A stretch of DNA of 64,000 nucleotides, taken from the NCBI GenBank assembly GCA_031277255.1, contig JAITMS010000088.1:62001-126000 (forward strand), given 5' to 3'. Positions within the stretch are counted from its first letter, which is position 1, and the number at the start of each line of letters is the position of its first letter. This document shows positions 8,667 to 17,593 of this stretch, piece after piece. Source of the DNA: Azonexus sp. (GTDB lineage Bacteria; Pseudomonadota; Gammaproteobacteria; Burkholderiales; Rhodocyclaceae). Below the pieces are notes generated by a model. It did no database searches, was not told the DNA's origin, and saw nothing but the letters and a program-made list of their open reading frames with translations. The translations under genes were made by a program, and so were the position numbers.

Positions 8667-9173
8667 GCTTTAGTCCAAACACGTCATAGCATCCATGCAT
8701 ACCCCTCGCCATCCTGCGCCCAAAGACGGATCAACTGACTATCGGTGGCAGACCGACCGTACAGATGGAACGGATTGCCTTCAAACAAGAGGCGCGACAC
8801 ACGGGAAGCTTCAAGCCTCGCAACACGGCGTCGCACAGTTTGGCGATGCGCAGGGAATCCATTGCTGTCAACGTATTGCGACGTTTGGTGTGTAACGTCG
8901 GATTTCATCACCTAGTAGGCGCTACGCTTCAAGGACAAGAAGATTTTAGGCGAAGGTCTTAGGTTGACACAAGCTCACAAAGTGGTAATCTTGGTTAGCC
9001 TAATTAACTAGGTTATATATGTAGTAAGGTGTAGCATGTGTCATACGAATTTTGTACAAGTTTGTATGAGGAGAAGGGGCGCCGCTCCCGGTTTGTCGGC
9101 GAGGGACGCATAACAGCAAAGCAACACGATCCGCCTTTGGCGGTCGAAATCTGCAATTAACAGGAGAAACGAA
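8667..9173. promoter_or_regulatory. Divergent intergenic region with two inverted repeats before the amidohydrolase
   Basis: This 507-bp gap separates the reverse SDR from the forward amidohydrolase. Two symmetric elements stand out: CCTAATTAACTAGG (8999-9012), nearly perfect, and TCATAC...GTATGA arms at 9041-9046 and 9064-9069 with a self-complementary TTGTACAA at 9052-9059 between them. A TTGACA lies at 8964-8969 but lacks a good -10 at standard spacing. They do not match the 15-bp operator seen elsewhere. A 75-codon reverse frame at 8684-8911 has no recognisable product and I do not count it. Confidence 0.45.
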
Positions 9174-10328
9174 ATGACCAACCGCCCATTTACTTTTAGC
9201 TGCGATGCCCATGTCGTCGAGCCGCTTGACCTGTATACCAGCAATCTTCCGGCACATCTTCAAGACTATGCGCTGAGCAACAAGATTGAAGACAATTTTC
9301 TTTGTAGCTACATCGGCAACACGCAGGTCTATCGCATTCCGGCCAACATCTTCGATCAGAAAGTAGGCGCAGGCGTCTCTTTTGGCGACGCTGCCTTGAT
9401 GAAGCCACGCGGATCGCGTGACTTACGGAAGCGCCTGGAAGATATGGAGCGCGATGGCATCGATGCTGAACTCATCTATCCGACGACTGGGTTGCTGGCG
9501 GCGCGCATCACCAACCGCGAGGCGGCGGTCGCCACGGCAAAGATATGGAACGACTGGGTATGGGACTACTTTGATGGTTTGCGTAATAAGTTCGTGCCAG
9601 CAGCCTTTTTGCCGCTAACTGGGTTTGAAGAACTGATCGCCGAGATGAAACGCTGTCTGGCCAAGGGTTTCAAAGCATTGATGCTGCCGCCGATTGCCGG
9701 TAACGGCATGCCCGCTTACAACGATCCCGGTTGGGATGCGGTTTTTGGCCCTGCTGGTGAGGCCGGTGCCACTTTTGTCATGCATACCGCCACGGGTGAG
9801 GCCCAGATCAAGGCGGTGGGCGGCCCTGGCGGCGCTATCTACAACTATACTCGCCAGATGTGTGACGCCATTGACGCTACCGTTCTGCTCACCGCTGGCG
9901 GCGTTCTTGATCGCAACCCGAAGTCGCGTATCATGTTTGCCGAATGCGGCGCAGCTTGGCTATTGCCCACTGCCGAGCGGATGGATGAGGTATATCACGG
10001 TCACTCGCCCTTCGTTAAGCCAAAGTTGAATCGCCTGCCAAGCCAAATCGTCAAGGATCAGGTCTATGCAACCTTCCAGAACGATGTTGGCGCCCTGGAT
10101 ATCCGTAGGGAATACTTGAATACCATTGTGTTTTCTTCTGACTATCCGCACTCGGAAGGAACCTTTCCATTCACCCAGAAAGTGCTGAAGGAAGGGTTCG
10201 CCAAGATTCCTGGCATCACCGATCAGGAAATCGCACAGGTTCTCGGGTTGAACGCGGCCAAAGTCTTTCAGATTTCGCCACAAAAGGCAGCGCAAGAGAG
10301 CGAGCAATATCTCAAGGCCGCTGCTTAA
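9174..10328 (+). CDS. Amidohydrolase family protein (Amidohydro_2)
   Basis: Metal-dependent TIM-barrel hydrolase/decarboxylase of 384 residues. The N-terminal DAH metal motif is at 11-13 (DAHVVEP), a histidine lies in FVMHTATG, and the C-terminal metal aspartate is in SSDYPHSEG. This is the ACMSD-like Amidohydro_2 family, whose members cleave C-N bonds, decarboxylate, or open rings. AACAGGAGAAACGAA precedes the ATG at ideal spacing. It is a single-gene unit with its own promoter region, ending at a strong hairpin shared with the convergent operon. Its role in the pathway is inferred only from location. Confidence 0.85.
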   Translation: MTNRPFTFSCDAHVVEPLDLYTSNLPAHLQDYALSNKIEDNFLCSYIGNTQVYRIPANIFDQKVGAGVSFGDAALMKPRGSRDLRKRLEDMERDGIDAELIYPTTGLLAARITNREAAVATAKIWNDWVWDYFDGLRNKFVPAAFLPLTGFEELIAEMKRCLAKGFKALMLPPIAGNGMPAYNDPGWDAVFGPAGEAGATFVMHTATGEAQIKAVGGPGGAIYNYTRQMCDAIDATVLLTAGGVLDRNPKSRIMFAECGAAWLLPTAERMDEVYHGHSPFVKPKLNRLPSQIVKDQVYATFQNDVGALDIRREYLNTIVFSSDYPHSEGTFPFTQKVLKEGFAKIPGITDQEIAQVLGLNAAKVFQISPQKAAQESEQYLKAAA

Positions 10329-10339
10329 ACACCCAAGGC

Positions 10340-10376
10340 GGCGGATCGGTCTCTTTCCTTTGCGACGCGATCCGCC
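10340..10376. terminator. Hairpin between convergent genes
   Basis: GGCGGATCG at 10340-10348 pairs perfectly with CGATCCGCC at 10368-10376 around a 19-nt loop, followed by GTTT. It sits between the stop of the amidohydrolase and the stop of the reverse crotonase, and probably ends transcription from both sides. Confidence 0.5.
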
Positions 10377-10378
10377 GT

Positions 10379-11152
10379 TTACTTACCGGAGAAGCGCGGC
10401 TTGCGCTTTTCGCGCACCGCTGCTTTACCCTCGACATGATCCTCGGAGAGCCAAAGGATCGGTTGCAGGTCGAGTTCGGCCTGAATCATTGCCTCGAGGC
10501 CGCGCGCAAATACTGATTTCATAATGTCAAACGCTAGCGGCGGCCCGTCGGCGAAGCGGCGCGCTACGGCTTCGGCGGCTATCAGCGCGCCACCTGCTGG
10601 CGTTACATCGTCGACCAGCCCCAGGCGCTCGGCGCGCTGCGCGTCGATCGTTTCGGCCAGCGCAATCAGTTGCTTCGCCTTGGTTGGGCCTACGCGGTTT
10701 GGCAGCGAGAACATCAACGCCATATCGGGAATGAAGCCAACCTTGGTAAAGGCACAGCAGAACTTGGCTGCCTCGCTTGCCACCACATAATCGGCAGCAC
10801 AGGCAAGCGCCAGACCGGCGCCAAAAGCATAGCCTTCGCCAGCCGCCACCCGCGGCTTGGCGCCAGCGATCATCTCGCGCATCAACATCGTTGCACCGCG
10901 TCGCAGCCGTGCTCGACATTGGCGCACCTCCGTCTCGTTCCAGGCGCCGACATCGGCGCCCGCGGAGAAATTGTCGCCAGCGCCAGTGAGTACGATTGCG
11001 CGGCAGGATGAATCGTCGTTGAGGTTACGAAAAGTCTCGGTGAGGCTATCGCGTAGCACTGGCGATATGGCGTTGAGCTTGCCCGGGTTGCTGAGAGTGA
11101 CAGTGGCGATATCACCTCGGCGCTCGACTGATACCGACGCTTCGGTCACCAT
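10379..11152 (-). CDS. Enoyl-CoA hydratase/isomerase family protein
   Basis: Crotonase-fold protein of about 257 residues. Motifs are VTLSNPGKLNAISP, DNFSAGADV and GYAFGAGLALACAADYVVA. The first Glu position is Leu/Ala and the second region is VGFIPDMALMFSLPNRVG with Asp, so it looks more like a delta-isomerase or divergent crotonase than a classical hydratase. The open frame extends to 11236 inside the upstream gene; ATG 11152 (MVTEASV) lies 4 nt after that gene's stop and gives normal length. Last gene of the four-gene reverse operon. Confidence 0.87.
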   Translation of the reverse strand: MVTEASVSVERRGDIATVTLSNPGKLNAISPVLRDSLTETFRNLNDDSSCRAIVLTGAGDNFSAGADVGAWNETEVRQCRARLRRGATMLMREMIAGAKPRVAAGEGYAFGAGLALACAADYVVASEAAKFCCAFTKVGFIPDMALMFSLPNRVGPTKAKQLIALAETIDAQRAERLGLVDDVTPAGGALIAAEAVARRFADGPPLAFDIMKSVFARGLEAMIQAELDLQPILWLSEDHVEGKAAVREKRKPRFSGK

Positions 11153-11156
11153 CGTT

Positions 11157-11987
11157 TCAGCGTCCCGCAAACTTTGGCTCGCGCTTTTCCTGAAAAGCGC
11201 GTACGGCTTCCTTGGAATCTTCTGTCTGCAACGCACGCATCATGTGGCGTGCTTCCGACTCCATCACATCGCGCATACGGTCCGTTTCCGCCATCAAAAT
11301 ATTTTGCTTGATGAAGCGGTAGGCAACCGGCGGCCCACTGGCTAACCGCTTTGCCAGAGCCAGTGCTTCGGCATCGAGTTCGGCATCGGCGACAACACGT
11401 GTCACCAGTCCGATTTCCAGTGCTTTGGCAGCTCCCACCTTGTCGCCGAGCAGCAGCATTTCCCGCGCCTTGGCTGGTCCGATCAAATGAGTCAGGAAAT
11501 AGCTGATGCCGAAATCGCCCGAAGTTCCGATGCGAGCAAAGGCGGCAACGAAACTGGCGGTTTCGGAAGCGATGCGGAAGTCGCAAGCCGCCGCGATAGC
11601 TAGACCAGCGCCAGCCGCCGCGCCGCGCACGGCGGCAATGCTTGGTTTGCCCATGCTGTGCAGCAGTTCGTTGATGCCGCAGTTGCGTACCAGACGCGCC
11701 GTGCGCAGTTCGATGTCGCGCCACACCGGATGTTCGGCGTACTTCACCGCCATTGGGTCGCTGGTGTCGATGGTGCCGAACGACCGCACGTCAGCGCCAG
11801 CGCAGAATGATTTGCCAGCGCCCGCCAGGAGCACACAACGCACTTCGGGGTCGATGGCAGCGTCCTGAAGCAATTTCAGCAATCGGCCCCACATCGCCAT
11901 ATCGCAAGCGTTATGCGTGTCGGGACGGTTGAGGGTGATGGTCAATACGCCTTCGTTGAGGCTGGCGAGAATGTCTTCGTTTTCCAT
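11157..11987 (-). CDS. Enoyl-CoA hydratase/isomerase family protein
   Basis: Crotonase of about 276 residues with LTITLNRPDTHNACD, KSFCAGADVRSF and GAAAGAGLAIAAACDFRIA, then FARIGTSGDFGISYFLTHLIG. The pattern G-D-F-G-I-S-Y-F-L is shared with acyl-CoA crotonases that use Asp rather than Glu in this loop. ATG 11987 (MENEDIL) starts 10 nt after the flavin oxidoreductase stop, with GGAG nearby; an upstream in-frame codon at 12011 would overlap that gene. Confidence 0.87.
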   Translation of the reverse strand: MENEDILASLNEGVLTITLNRPDTHNACDMAMWGRLLKLLQDAAIDPEVRCVLLAGAGKSFCAGADVRSFGTIDTSDPMAVKYAEHPVWRDIELRTARLVRNCGINELLHSMGKPSIAAVRGAAAGAGLAIAAACDFRIASETASFVAAFARIGTSGDFGISYFLTHLIGPAKAREMLLLGDKVGAAKALEIGLVTRVVADAELDAEALALAKRLASGPPVAYRFIKQNILMAETDRMRDVMESEARHMMRALQTEDSKEAVRAFQEKREPKFAGR

Positions 11988-11997
11988 GCCGCTCCGC

Positions 11998-12972
11998 TCA
12001 CTCCATGACACAACGCAAACGCTGGCTGACGAGGGCCTTGGCTTCAGCGACCATCCGCGCGATCAATTCGGCGCAGGTCGGCAGATCCTTGATAAGCCCG
12101 ATCACCATGCCCGCTGGGATGGCGCCGCCTTCGAGGTCGCCTTCCGCCATCGCCTTCATCCAGCGCGGCGCTCCGATCAGCGGCAAGAGGTCTTTGTAGG
12201 TTACGCCGCCCTCTTTCTCCTTCGCCAGCGCCTCGGCCACTATGCCGTTGCGCAACACGCGCGATGAGTCGCCGTAGCTGCGCCCGACCAGCACGGTATC
12301 GCGCTCGGTCGCCGCCAGCATGTGTTGTTTGAGCGCTGGATGCAGCGGTGATTCCTGCGTCAGCAGGAAGCGTGTCCCCATATTGACGCCTTCAGCGCCA
12401 AGCGCCAGAGCGGCGACCAGACCACGGCCATCGGCGAATCCGCCGCAAGCAAGGATGGGAATGCTCAGTTTTTCCGCCGCAGTGGGAATCAGGATAAGAC
12501 CCGGCACATCGTCCTCCCCCGGATGCCCGGCACATTCAAAGCCGTCGATACTGACGGCATCGACGCCAAGTCCTTCGGCCTTCAGCGCGTGACGCACAGT
12601 CGTACACTTGTGAATGATCTTGATGCCCGCGGCACGGAAAGCCGGGATGTATTTCGATGGATTACTGCCGGCGGTCTCCACCGCCGCTACGCCCGATTCG
12701 ACGATAGCGGCGACATAGCCGTCGTAGTCGATGCCGGTGTTTGCCGCCAATAGCGTGAGGTTGACACCGATTGGCCCCTGGGTCAGCGATCTGGCGCGGG
12801 CGATCTCGGCGCGCAAGGCATTGCCGTCGGCTTGCGTGTGCGCCGAAATAAAACCAATACCGCCAGCATTGGCAACCGCAGCCGCGAGTTCGGCGCGCGC
12901 CGCCCAGCGCATGCCGCCTTGGACAATCGGATACTTGATGCCCAAGAGTTCAGTGATTCGTGTCTTGATCAT
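11998..12972 (-). CDS. Nitronate monooxygenase/IpdC-type flavin oxidoreductase
   Basis: A 324-residue FMN TIM-barrel protein beginning MIKTRITELLGIKYPIVQGG. VETAGSNPSKY, DGFECAGHPGEDD, GFADGRGLVAALALG and NMGTRFLLTQESPLHP are shared almost word for word with the protein at 5044-6024, showing a duplication. GAGAGGACAAC precedes the ATG. It is the second gene of the reverse operon, between crotonases, the same gene partnership seen at 3973-6024. Confidence 0.88.
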   Translation of the reverse strand: MIKTRITELLGIKYPIVQGGMRWAARAELAAAVANAGGIGFISAHTQADGNALRAEIARARSLTQGPIGVNLTLLAANTGIDYDGYVAAIVESGVAAVETAGSNPSKYIPAFRAAGIKIIHKCTTVRHALKAEGLGVDAVSIDGFECAGHPGEDDVPGLILIPTAAEKLSIPILACGGFADGRGLVAALALGAEGVNMGTRFLLTQESPLHPALKQHMLAATERDTVLVGRSYGDSSRVLRNGIVAEALAKEKEGGVTYKDLLPLIGAPRWMKAMAEGDLEGGAIPAGMVIGLIKDLPTCAELIARMVAEAKALVSQRLRCVME

Positions 12973-12981
12973 GTTGTCCTC

Positions 12982-13782
12982 TCAGCGGCCAACGAAGCGC
13001 GCTTCGCGCTTCTCGACAAAGGATTGCACGCCCTCCCTGGCATCTTCCGTGTTGTAAAGCCGTCGCTGCGTATTGGCAATCTTGGCATAAGCCGCCTGCC
13101 AGCCGTAGGTCAGCGCGATGCGCCCATTCTCCATCGTCGCCTGCACTGCCAGCGGCGCCTGTTTGCAGATACGTTCGGCGATTTCGATGGCGCGCTCCAG
13201 TTCCTGACCGACTGGCACCACCTCCTGCACGAAGTTGAAGCGAAGGGCCTCGGCAGCACCGAATTCGTCGCCCGTCAACAGCAGTTTCATGGCATTGCCC
13301 CAGCCCGCTCGTTCGGCGAAACGGAAGGTTGCGCCACAACCGGCCATGATGCCCCGCTTGACTTCGATTTGTGAGAAACGGCAATTTTCGGCAGCGATTG
13401 CTATATCAGACGCCAGCATCAATTCGATGGCCACCGTAAAGCTGATGCCCTTCAAGGCAATAACCATCGGTTTGGTGCGGATCGGCTCACGCAGGTTGAA
13501 AGGATCAACTTCTGCCGGTGGAATATAAGGTCGCCCTTCTTTCCTTACCGGCGCGCATTTCGGCATGTCGAGTCCGGCGGTGAAGTGATCGCCTTCGGCA
13601 TGGAGCACGCCACAACGCAGTCCGGGATCAGTTTCGAGCCGCGTGTAAGCCGCTGCCAGTTCGGCGAACATTTTGGGCGTGAAACCGTTACGCTTTTCCG
13701 GTCGGTCGATGCCGATCAGCAGCAGGTGGCCGCGTTGTTCCAGCTTGATTCGGCCATCGGGATCGTGTTCAGATCTGCTCAT
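12982..13782 (-). CDS. Enoyl-CoA hydratase/isomerase family protein
   Basis: Crotonase of 266 residues, first gene of the reverse operon. It shows GIDRPEKRNGFTP, DHFTAGLDM and KGISFTVAIELMLASDIAIA (Glu in the first catalytic position), then SQIEVKRGIMAGCGATFRF. The first Glu is therefore retained while the second region is altered. GGAAAGGTT lies ahead of ATG 13782. The 122-bp gap to the divergent ligase gene holds both promoters. Confidence 0.88.
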   Translation of the reverse strand: MSRSEHDPDGRIKLEQRGHLLLIGIDRPEKRNGFTPKMFAELAAAYTRLETDPGLRCGVLHAEGDHFTAGLDMPKCAPVRKEGRPYIPPAEVDPFNLREPIRTKPMVIALKGISFTVAIELMLASDIAIAAENCRFSQIEVKRGIMAGCGATFRFAERAGWGNAMKLLLTGDEFGAAEALRFNFVQEVVPVGQELERAIEIAERICKQAPLAVQATMENGRIALTYGWQAAYAKIANTQRRLYNTEDAREGVQSFVEKREARFVGR

Positions 13783-13869
13783 ACATAACCTTTCCTTGGA
13801 AATTTCAGTCGGCGTTAGTTCATCAGAAGGTGACGAGGCGGGCGTCTGGCCCCCAATAAAATATTTTCA

Positions 13870-13880
13870 TATAATAGAAC
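13870..13880 (+). promoter_or_regulatory. -10 box fused to a half operator before the ligase operon
   Basis: TATAAT at 13870-13875 is a perfect -10 box, and its final T begins TAGAAC (13875-13880), one arm of the 15-bp palindrome seen at other promoters, in the same position relative to the -10. The second arm is degraded (ACTCCTA). The -35 region is poor. It could be a decayed or weak operator. Confidence 0.3.
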
Positions 13881-13904
13881 ATCACTCCTATATTTGAATA
13901 CCCT

Positions 13905-15494
13905 TTGACTTCTGAACGTACTTTGCAAAGTAACGCCGACCACACCGCAACTTCAATAGGCTTGCCTGACAAGAGTTTGCAGCGCGTGTTGGAAAGGCTG
14001 CGTCATTGGGCGCAGATGACGCCAGAGGCAGCAGCGCTTTACGATGCGTCATGCAGCATTAACTACGCCGCGCTCGAACGGGCAATTGATGAAATCGCCG
14101 CCCACATGCGCGCCCGTGGGGTTGGTAGTGGTGACCGTGTCCTGATTGTCGCGGAAAATAACATCGCCGCTGTTGCGACGATGTTCGCTGTCCAGACGCT
14201 GGACGCCTGGCCAGCAGTCGTCAATGCACGCCTGCCTGCCACGGAAATGGCCGAATTGCGCAACCTGGTAGCGCCGCGCCTCGTTGTTTTTGCTGTTGCT
14301 GACAGCGTGGCGAGCGAGCAACACGCCATTGATGCTGGCGCCATCCTTGAAGATGGCTTGCTGGCCGGGCCGCTGGCTTTTGCCGCGACAAACCACGAGA
14401 CAACGCCGGAAGTGGAAACCAGTAGCCCTGAGCAGCGCGTTGGGCTGTTAATCTTCACTTCAGGGACGACTGGGCGGCCAAAGGCCGTTATGCTCGGACA
14501 TCGTGGACTAACCAGCCTTGGCGCCATCCTGGCGCGCTCGCGCCGCGTCAGCGCGACGGATTGTTATAACGGCGTCGCCCCGCTTGCCCATATCATGGGT
14601 ATCGCCAACCTGATGTCGATAATCACCGTCGGCGCCAGCCTGCGCCTGATGCCGCGGCTGGATGTACCGCAACTGGCCGCTGCCATCGCCGATGGCGGCA
14701 TTTCCCATCTTTCTTTTGTGCCGACCGTCTATAGCCGTCTTCTCGACTATATCGACGCACAAAATATCGACGTATCGGACCATCGCATGCGCTATATCAG
14801 TTGTGGCGGCGCGCCGCTCGACGCAACATTGCAAAGCCGAGTCCAGTCGCGCTTTGGCATCCCCCTGGTCAACGGCTACGGCATGACGGAATGCGCACCG
14901 GGAACCCGCACCCGGGGAGATCGTTACAGTGAGCCGGGCAGTATCGGTTACCCGGAAGAGGGTGTTGAGGCGCGTATTGTCGATCCTGATGGCGGTGACG
15001 TAGCGGCAGACGAGATCGGCGAGCTTTGGTTACGGACCCCGACGGCAATGCTGGGTTACTACCGCGATCCGGTTGCAACGGCTGCCGCCGTGCGGCTTGG
15101 CGGCTGGATAGCGACTGGCGATCTGGCGCGGCGGCTCGATAACGGGGAACTGGCCATTGTCGGGCGGCAAAAAGAGATGATTATCCACTCCGGCTTCAAC
15201 GTCTATCCGGCAGAGGTTGAAGCCGCCCTCAACAGCCTGCCGGAGGTCGCCGTATCCGGCGTCGTCGGACTGCGCCAGATTGACGGGGATGAACAGGTGG
15301 TCGCGTTTGTCGAACTGCGTCCTGGCTGCGATGGCGACGCAGCGGCGATGAGTGCCGCCCTGCGCCAGCGAATCGCCTCTTATAAATGCCCTAACCGCAT
15401 CGTTTTTCTGGAGCGCTTACCCCAAGGCGCCACGGGGAAAATATGGAAGGCGGAACTGGCTCGGATGGCCTCGGAACTGGTCATTCGGTCATAA
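13905..15494 (+). CDS. Acyl-CoA ligase (ANL superfamily, AMP-binding)
   Basis: A 529-residue adenylate-forming ligase that would activate a carboxylic acid with ATP and CoA. Phosphate loop FTSGTTGRPK begins at 184, GYGMTE at about 324, the GDLA hinge at about 405, and the C-terminal catalytic lysine in GATGKIWK at about 510. The N-terminus is near TTG 13905, since no ATG with a ribosome site is visible; the exact start is uncertain. Its TAA overlaps the ATG of the next gene by one base. As the only stand-alone ligase in the window it probably feeds the pathway. Confidence 0.87.
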   Translation: MTSERTLQSNADHTATSIGLPDKSLQRVLERLRHWAQMTPEAAALYDASCSINYAALERAIDEIAAHMRARGVGSGDRVLIVAENNIAAVATMFAVQTLDAWPAVVNARLPATEMAELRNLVAPRLVVFAVADSVASEQHAIDAGAILEDGLLAGPLAFAATNHETTPEVETSSPEQRVGLLIFTSGTTGRPKAVMLGHRGLTSLGAILARSRRVSATDCYNGVAPLAHIMGIANLMSIITVGASLRLMPRLDVPQLAAAIADGGISHLSFVPTVYSRLLDYIDAQNIDVSDHRMRYISCGGAPLDATLQSRVQSRFGIPLVNGYGMTECAPGTRTRGDRYSEPGSIGYPEEGVEARIVDPDGGDVAADEIGELWLRTPTAMLGYYRDPVATAAAVRLGGWIATGDLARRLDNGELAIVGRQKEMIIHSGFNVYPAEVEAALNSLPEVAVSGVVGLRQIDGDEQVVAFVELRPGCDGDAAAMSAALRQRIASYKCPNRIVFLERLPQGATGKIWKAELARMASELVIRS

Positions 15495-16402
15495 TGAAAC
15501 ATTCCCTTGCCGCGCCCAGTGCGCCCGCTTATGTCAATCCGCCACCGTGGTTTCTCAACGCGGTTGCGACGACCGCCAGCGCTCATTTCTTTAACTGCCA
15601 CGGTATACAACTGCATTACCGCTGCTGGAACGCCGATGAGGTCGCCAAGCCGGTGCTTCTGTTCGTGCATGGCTACAAGGGAAACAGTCACTGGTGGGAT
15701 TTTATCGCCCCTTATTTCCGGGAGCGCTTTCGTGTTGTAGCGATGGATTTCGCCGGTATGGGTGAAAGCGGGCGACGCAGTCATTACAATACAGAGACAT
15801 TCACCGGCGACCTGATCGGCGTACTCGAACAGTTCGACAGTCCGGCCTTCGTGGTCGCCCATAGCTATGGTGGCGGCAGAACACTGCGGGTCGCCGCCGA
15901 CCGCCCCGATCTGATCCGTCATGCGGTGATTCTCGACAGCTGTATCCGTTTTCCCGATGTCGATACCCAGCCGCCACGGCGGCAAATGGGCAGTGGCCGA
16001 CCTTACGCCAGCTATAGTGAAGCCCGATCACATTACCGCCCCTTCCCCGAGCAGCCCGTTGGCCTACCCGATGCCCTCGAACACATCGCCTTCTACGCCA
16101 TCGTCAAGGTCGGAAACGCTTGGCAATGGCATTTCGATCCCGCCTTGCCAACGGTGGGGAAAGAAATTTACGAGCCAGACGGCGGCGCAATCCTCGACCG
16201 CGTCAATACGCCTGTGGACTTCATCTATGGTGCGGCGAGCGTCGTCGTCGAGCCGTGGCGCGCGGCGCGAACAGCGGCTCGTCTGTGCCATTGCCGTGGC
16301 CCGATTGTGTTGCCGGAATGTCACCATCATCTGATGCTGGATCAGCCGCTCGCGCTGGTTGCGGCACTGCGCGCTTTGCTTCAACCGGAGATTTCACCTT
16401 GA
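15494..16402 (+). CDS. Alpha/beta hydrolase
   Basis: A 302-residue alpha/beta hydrolase. HGYKGNSHWWD is the oxyanion loop, the nucleophile is Ser124 in AHSYGGG, and the catalytic His is in the CHHHLML stretch near 277-279. It starts at ATG 15494, sharing a base with the ligase stop, so translation is coupled. Likely a C-C or ester/thioester hydrolase; substrate unknown. An upstream in-frame extension to 15443 lies inside the ligase gene and is unlikely. Confidence 0.85.
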   Translation: MKHSLAAPSAPAYVNPPPWFLNAVATTASAHFFNCHGIQLHYRCWNADEVAKPVLLFVHGYKGNSHWWDFIAPYFRERFRVVAMDFAGMGESGRRSHYNTETFTGDLIGVLEQFDSPAFVVAHSYGGGRTLRVAADRPDLIRHAVILDSCIRFPDVDTQPPRRQMGSGRPYASYSEARSHYRPFPEQPVGLPDALEHIAFYAIVKVGNAWQWHFDPALPTVGKEIYEPDGGAILDRVNTPVDFIYGAASVVVEPWRAARTAARLCHCRGPIVLPECHHHLMLDQPLALVAALRALLQPEISP

Positions 16403-17562
16403 CGCTATCGACCAGTCCTCTATTTGAACCGCTGTCTGTACGCAGCGTTCTTTTGAAAAATCGTATCGTCATGTCGCCAATGACGCGGGGGTTTTCACCT
16501 GGCGGTGTCCCTGGCGACGATGTTGCTGGCTACTACCGCCGCCGCGCCGAGGGTGAAACCGGTCTCATCATCACCGAGGGTGTCGGTATCGACCATCCTT
16601 CGGCGCTCGGTGAGGCAGGTCTTGGCGAAACAGGCATTCCCGTGTTGCATGGCGAAGCGGCGCTGGCTGGCTGGCGCGCTGTTGTTGCCGCAGTTCATTC
16701 GGCAGGCGGCGTCATCTTCCCGCAGTTGTGGCACATGGGCGTGATGAAGGAGCCTGGCACCGGCCCTTGCCCCGATGCGCCACCCATGCGCCCATCCGGG
16801 ATCTGGGGGCCATCTGGCGGCCAGAAGTCGATTGACACAGCATATATCGCGCGAGTCTCAAAACCAACGCAACCGATGACGGAAGAGGATATTGCCGACA
16901 CGATCGCCGCCTACGCCCGTAGCGCAGCCAATGCCAAGGCCGTTGGCTTCGACGGCATTGCCATTCACGGCGGGCACGGCTACCTGATCGACAGCTTTCT
17001 ATGGGCGGAAACCAATAAACGCACCGACCGCTGGGGTGGCGACCGCCGCCAGCGCACACACTATGGCGTCGAGGTGGTGAAAGCAATCCGGACGGTCATC
17101 GGCGATAAAATGCCAATCAGCTTTCGTTTTTCGCAATGGAAGCAACAAGATTTCAAAGCACAGCTCGCTACGACACCCGACGAGTTGACTGAGGTGCTGG
17201 GGCCGCTCGCTGATGCCGGAGTTGATATTTTTGAAGGCAGTACACGATATTTTGGCCGTGCCGAATTTCCCACCACGGGATCTTTGCTGAATCTGGCCGG
17301 TTGGGCTAAAAAACTTACCGGGAAACGGGCAATGACGGTCGGCGGTGTTGGTATCGACAAAGGTTACTACGACACCATGGCGGGCGCGCAAACAGTTGCC
17401 GTCAGCAATCTCGATCCGCTCATGGAGCGTTTCAATCACGGTGAATTCGACCTCGTCGGTGTTGGCCGCTCCCTGTTGCATGATCCGGCCTGGGCAAAAA
17501 AAGCGCGCGAAGGAACGGCGTTCCTGGGTTTTAGTAACGATTCACTCAAAATCTTGACATAG
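16399..17562 (+). CDS. Old yellow enzyme-type NADH:flavin oxidoreductase
   Basis: About 387 residues of an FMN TIM-barrel of the OYE/2,4-dienoyl-CoA reductase N-domain family. LFEPLSVRSVLLKNR is the N-terminal signature, QLWHMG follows, and IHGGHGYLIDSFLW carries the substrate-binding His pair near 189-192, followed by DRWGG. Such enzymes reduce activated C=C bonds. Start chosen at TTG 16399, overlapping the previous TGA, with GGAG eight bases upstream; the frame is open much further but lies in the hydrolase gene. No C-terminal FAD domain, so it is the short form. Confidence 0.85.
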   Translation: MTLSTSPLFEPLSVRSVLLKNRIVMSPMTRGFSPGGVPGDDVAGYYRRRAEGETGLIITEGVGIDHPSALGEAGLGETGIPVLHGEAALAGWRAVVAAVHSAGGVIFPQLWHMGVMKEPGTGPCPDAPPMRPSGIWGPSGGQKSIDTAYIARVSKPTQPMTEEDIADTIAAYARSAANAKAVGFDGIAIHGGHGYLIDSFLWAETNKRTDRWGGDRRQRTHYGVEVVKAIRTVIGDKMPISFRFSQWKQQDFKAQLATTPDELTEVLGPLADAGVDIFEGSTRYFGRAEFPTTGSLLNLAGWAKKLTGKRAMTVGGVGIDKGYYDTMAGAQTVAVSNLDPLMERFNHGEFDLVGVGRSLLHDPAWAKKAREGTAFLGFSNDSLKILT

Positions 17563-17593
17563 TCGAGAAATCTGAGCTTTGAGAAGGAGGCGC

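Noticed and set aside
8684..8911. A 75-codon reverse frame between the SDR and the amidohydrolase
   Set aside because: No known family, no clear ribosome site; it lies in a regulatory gap.
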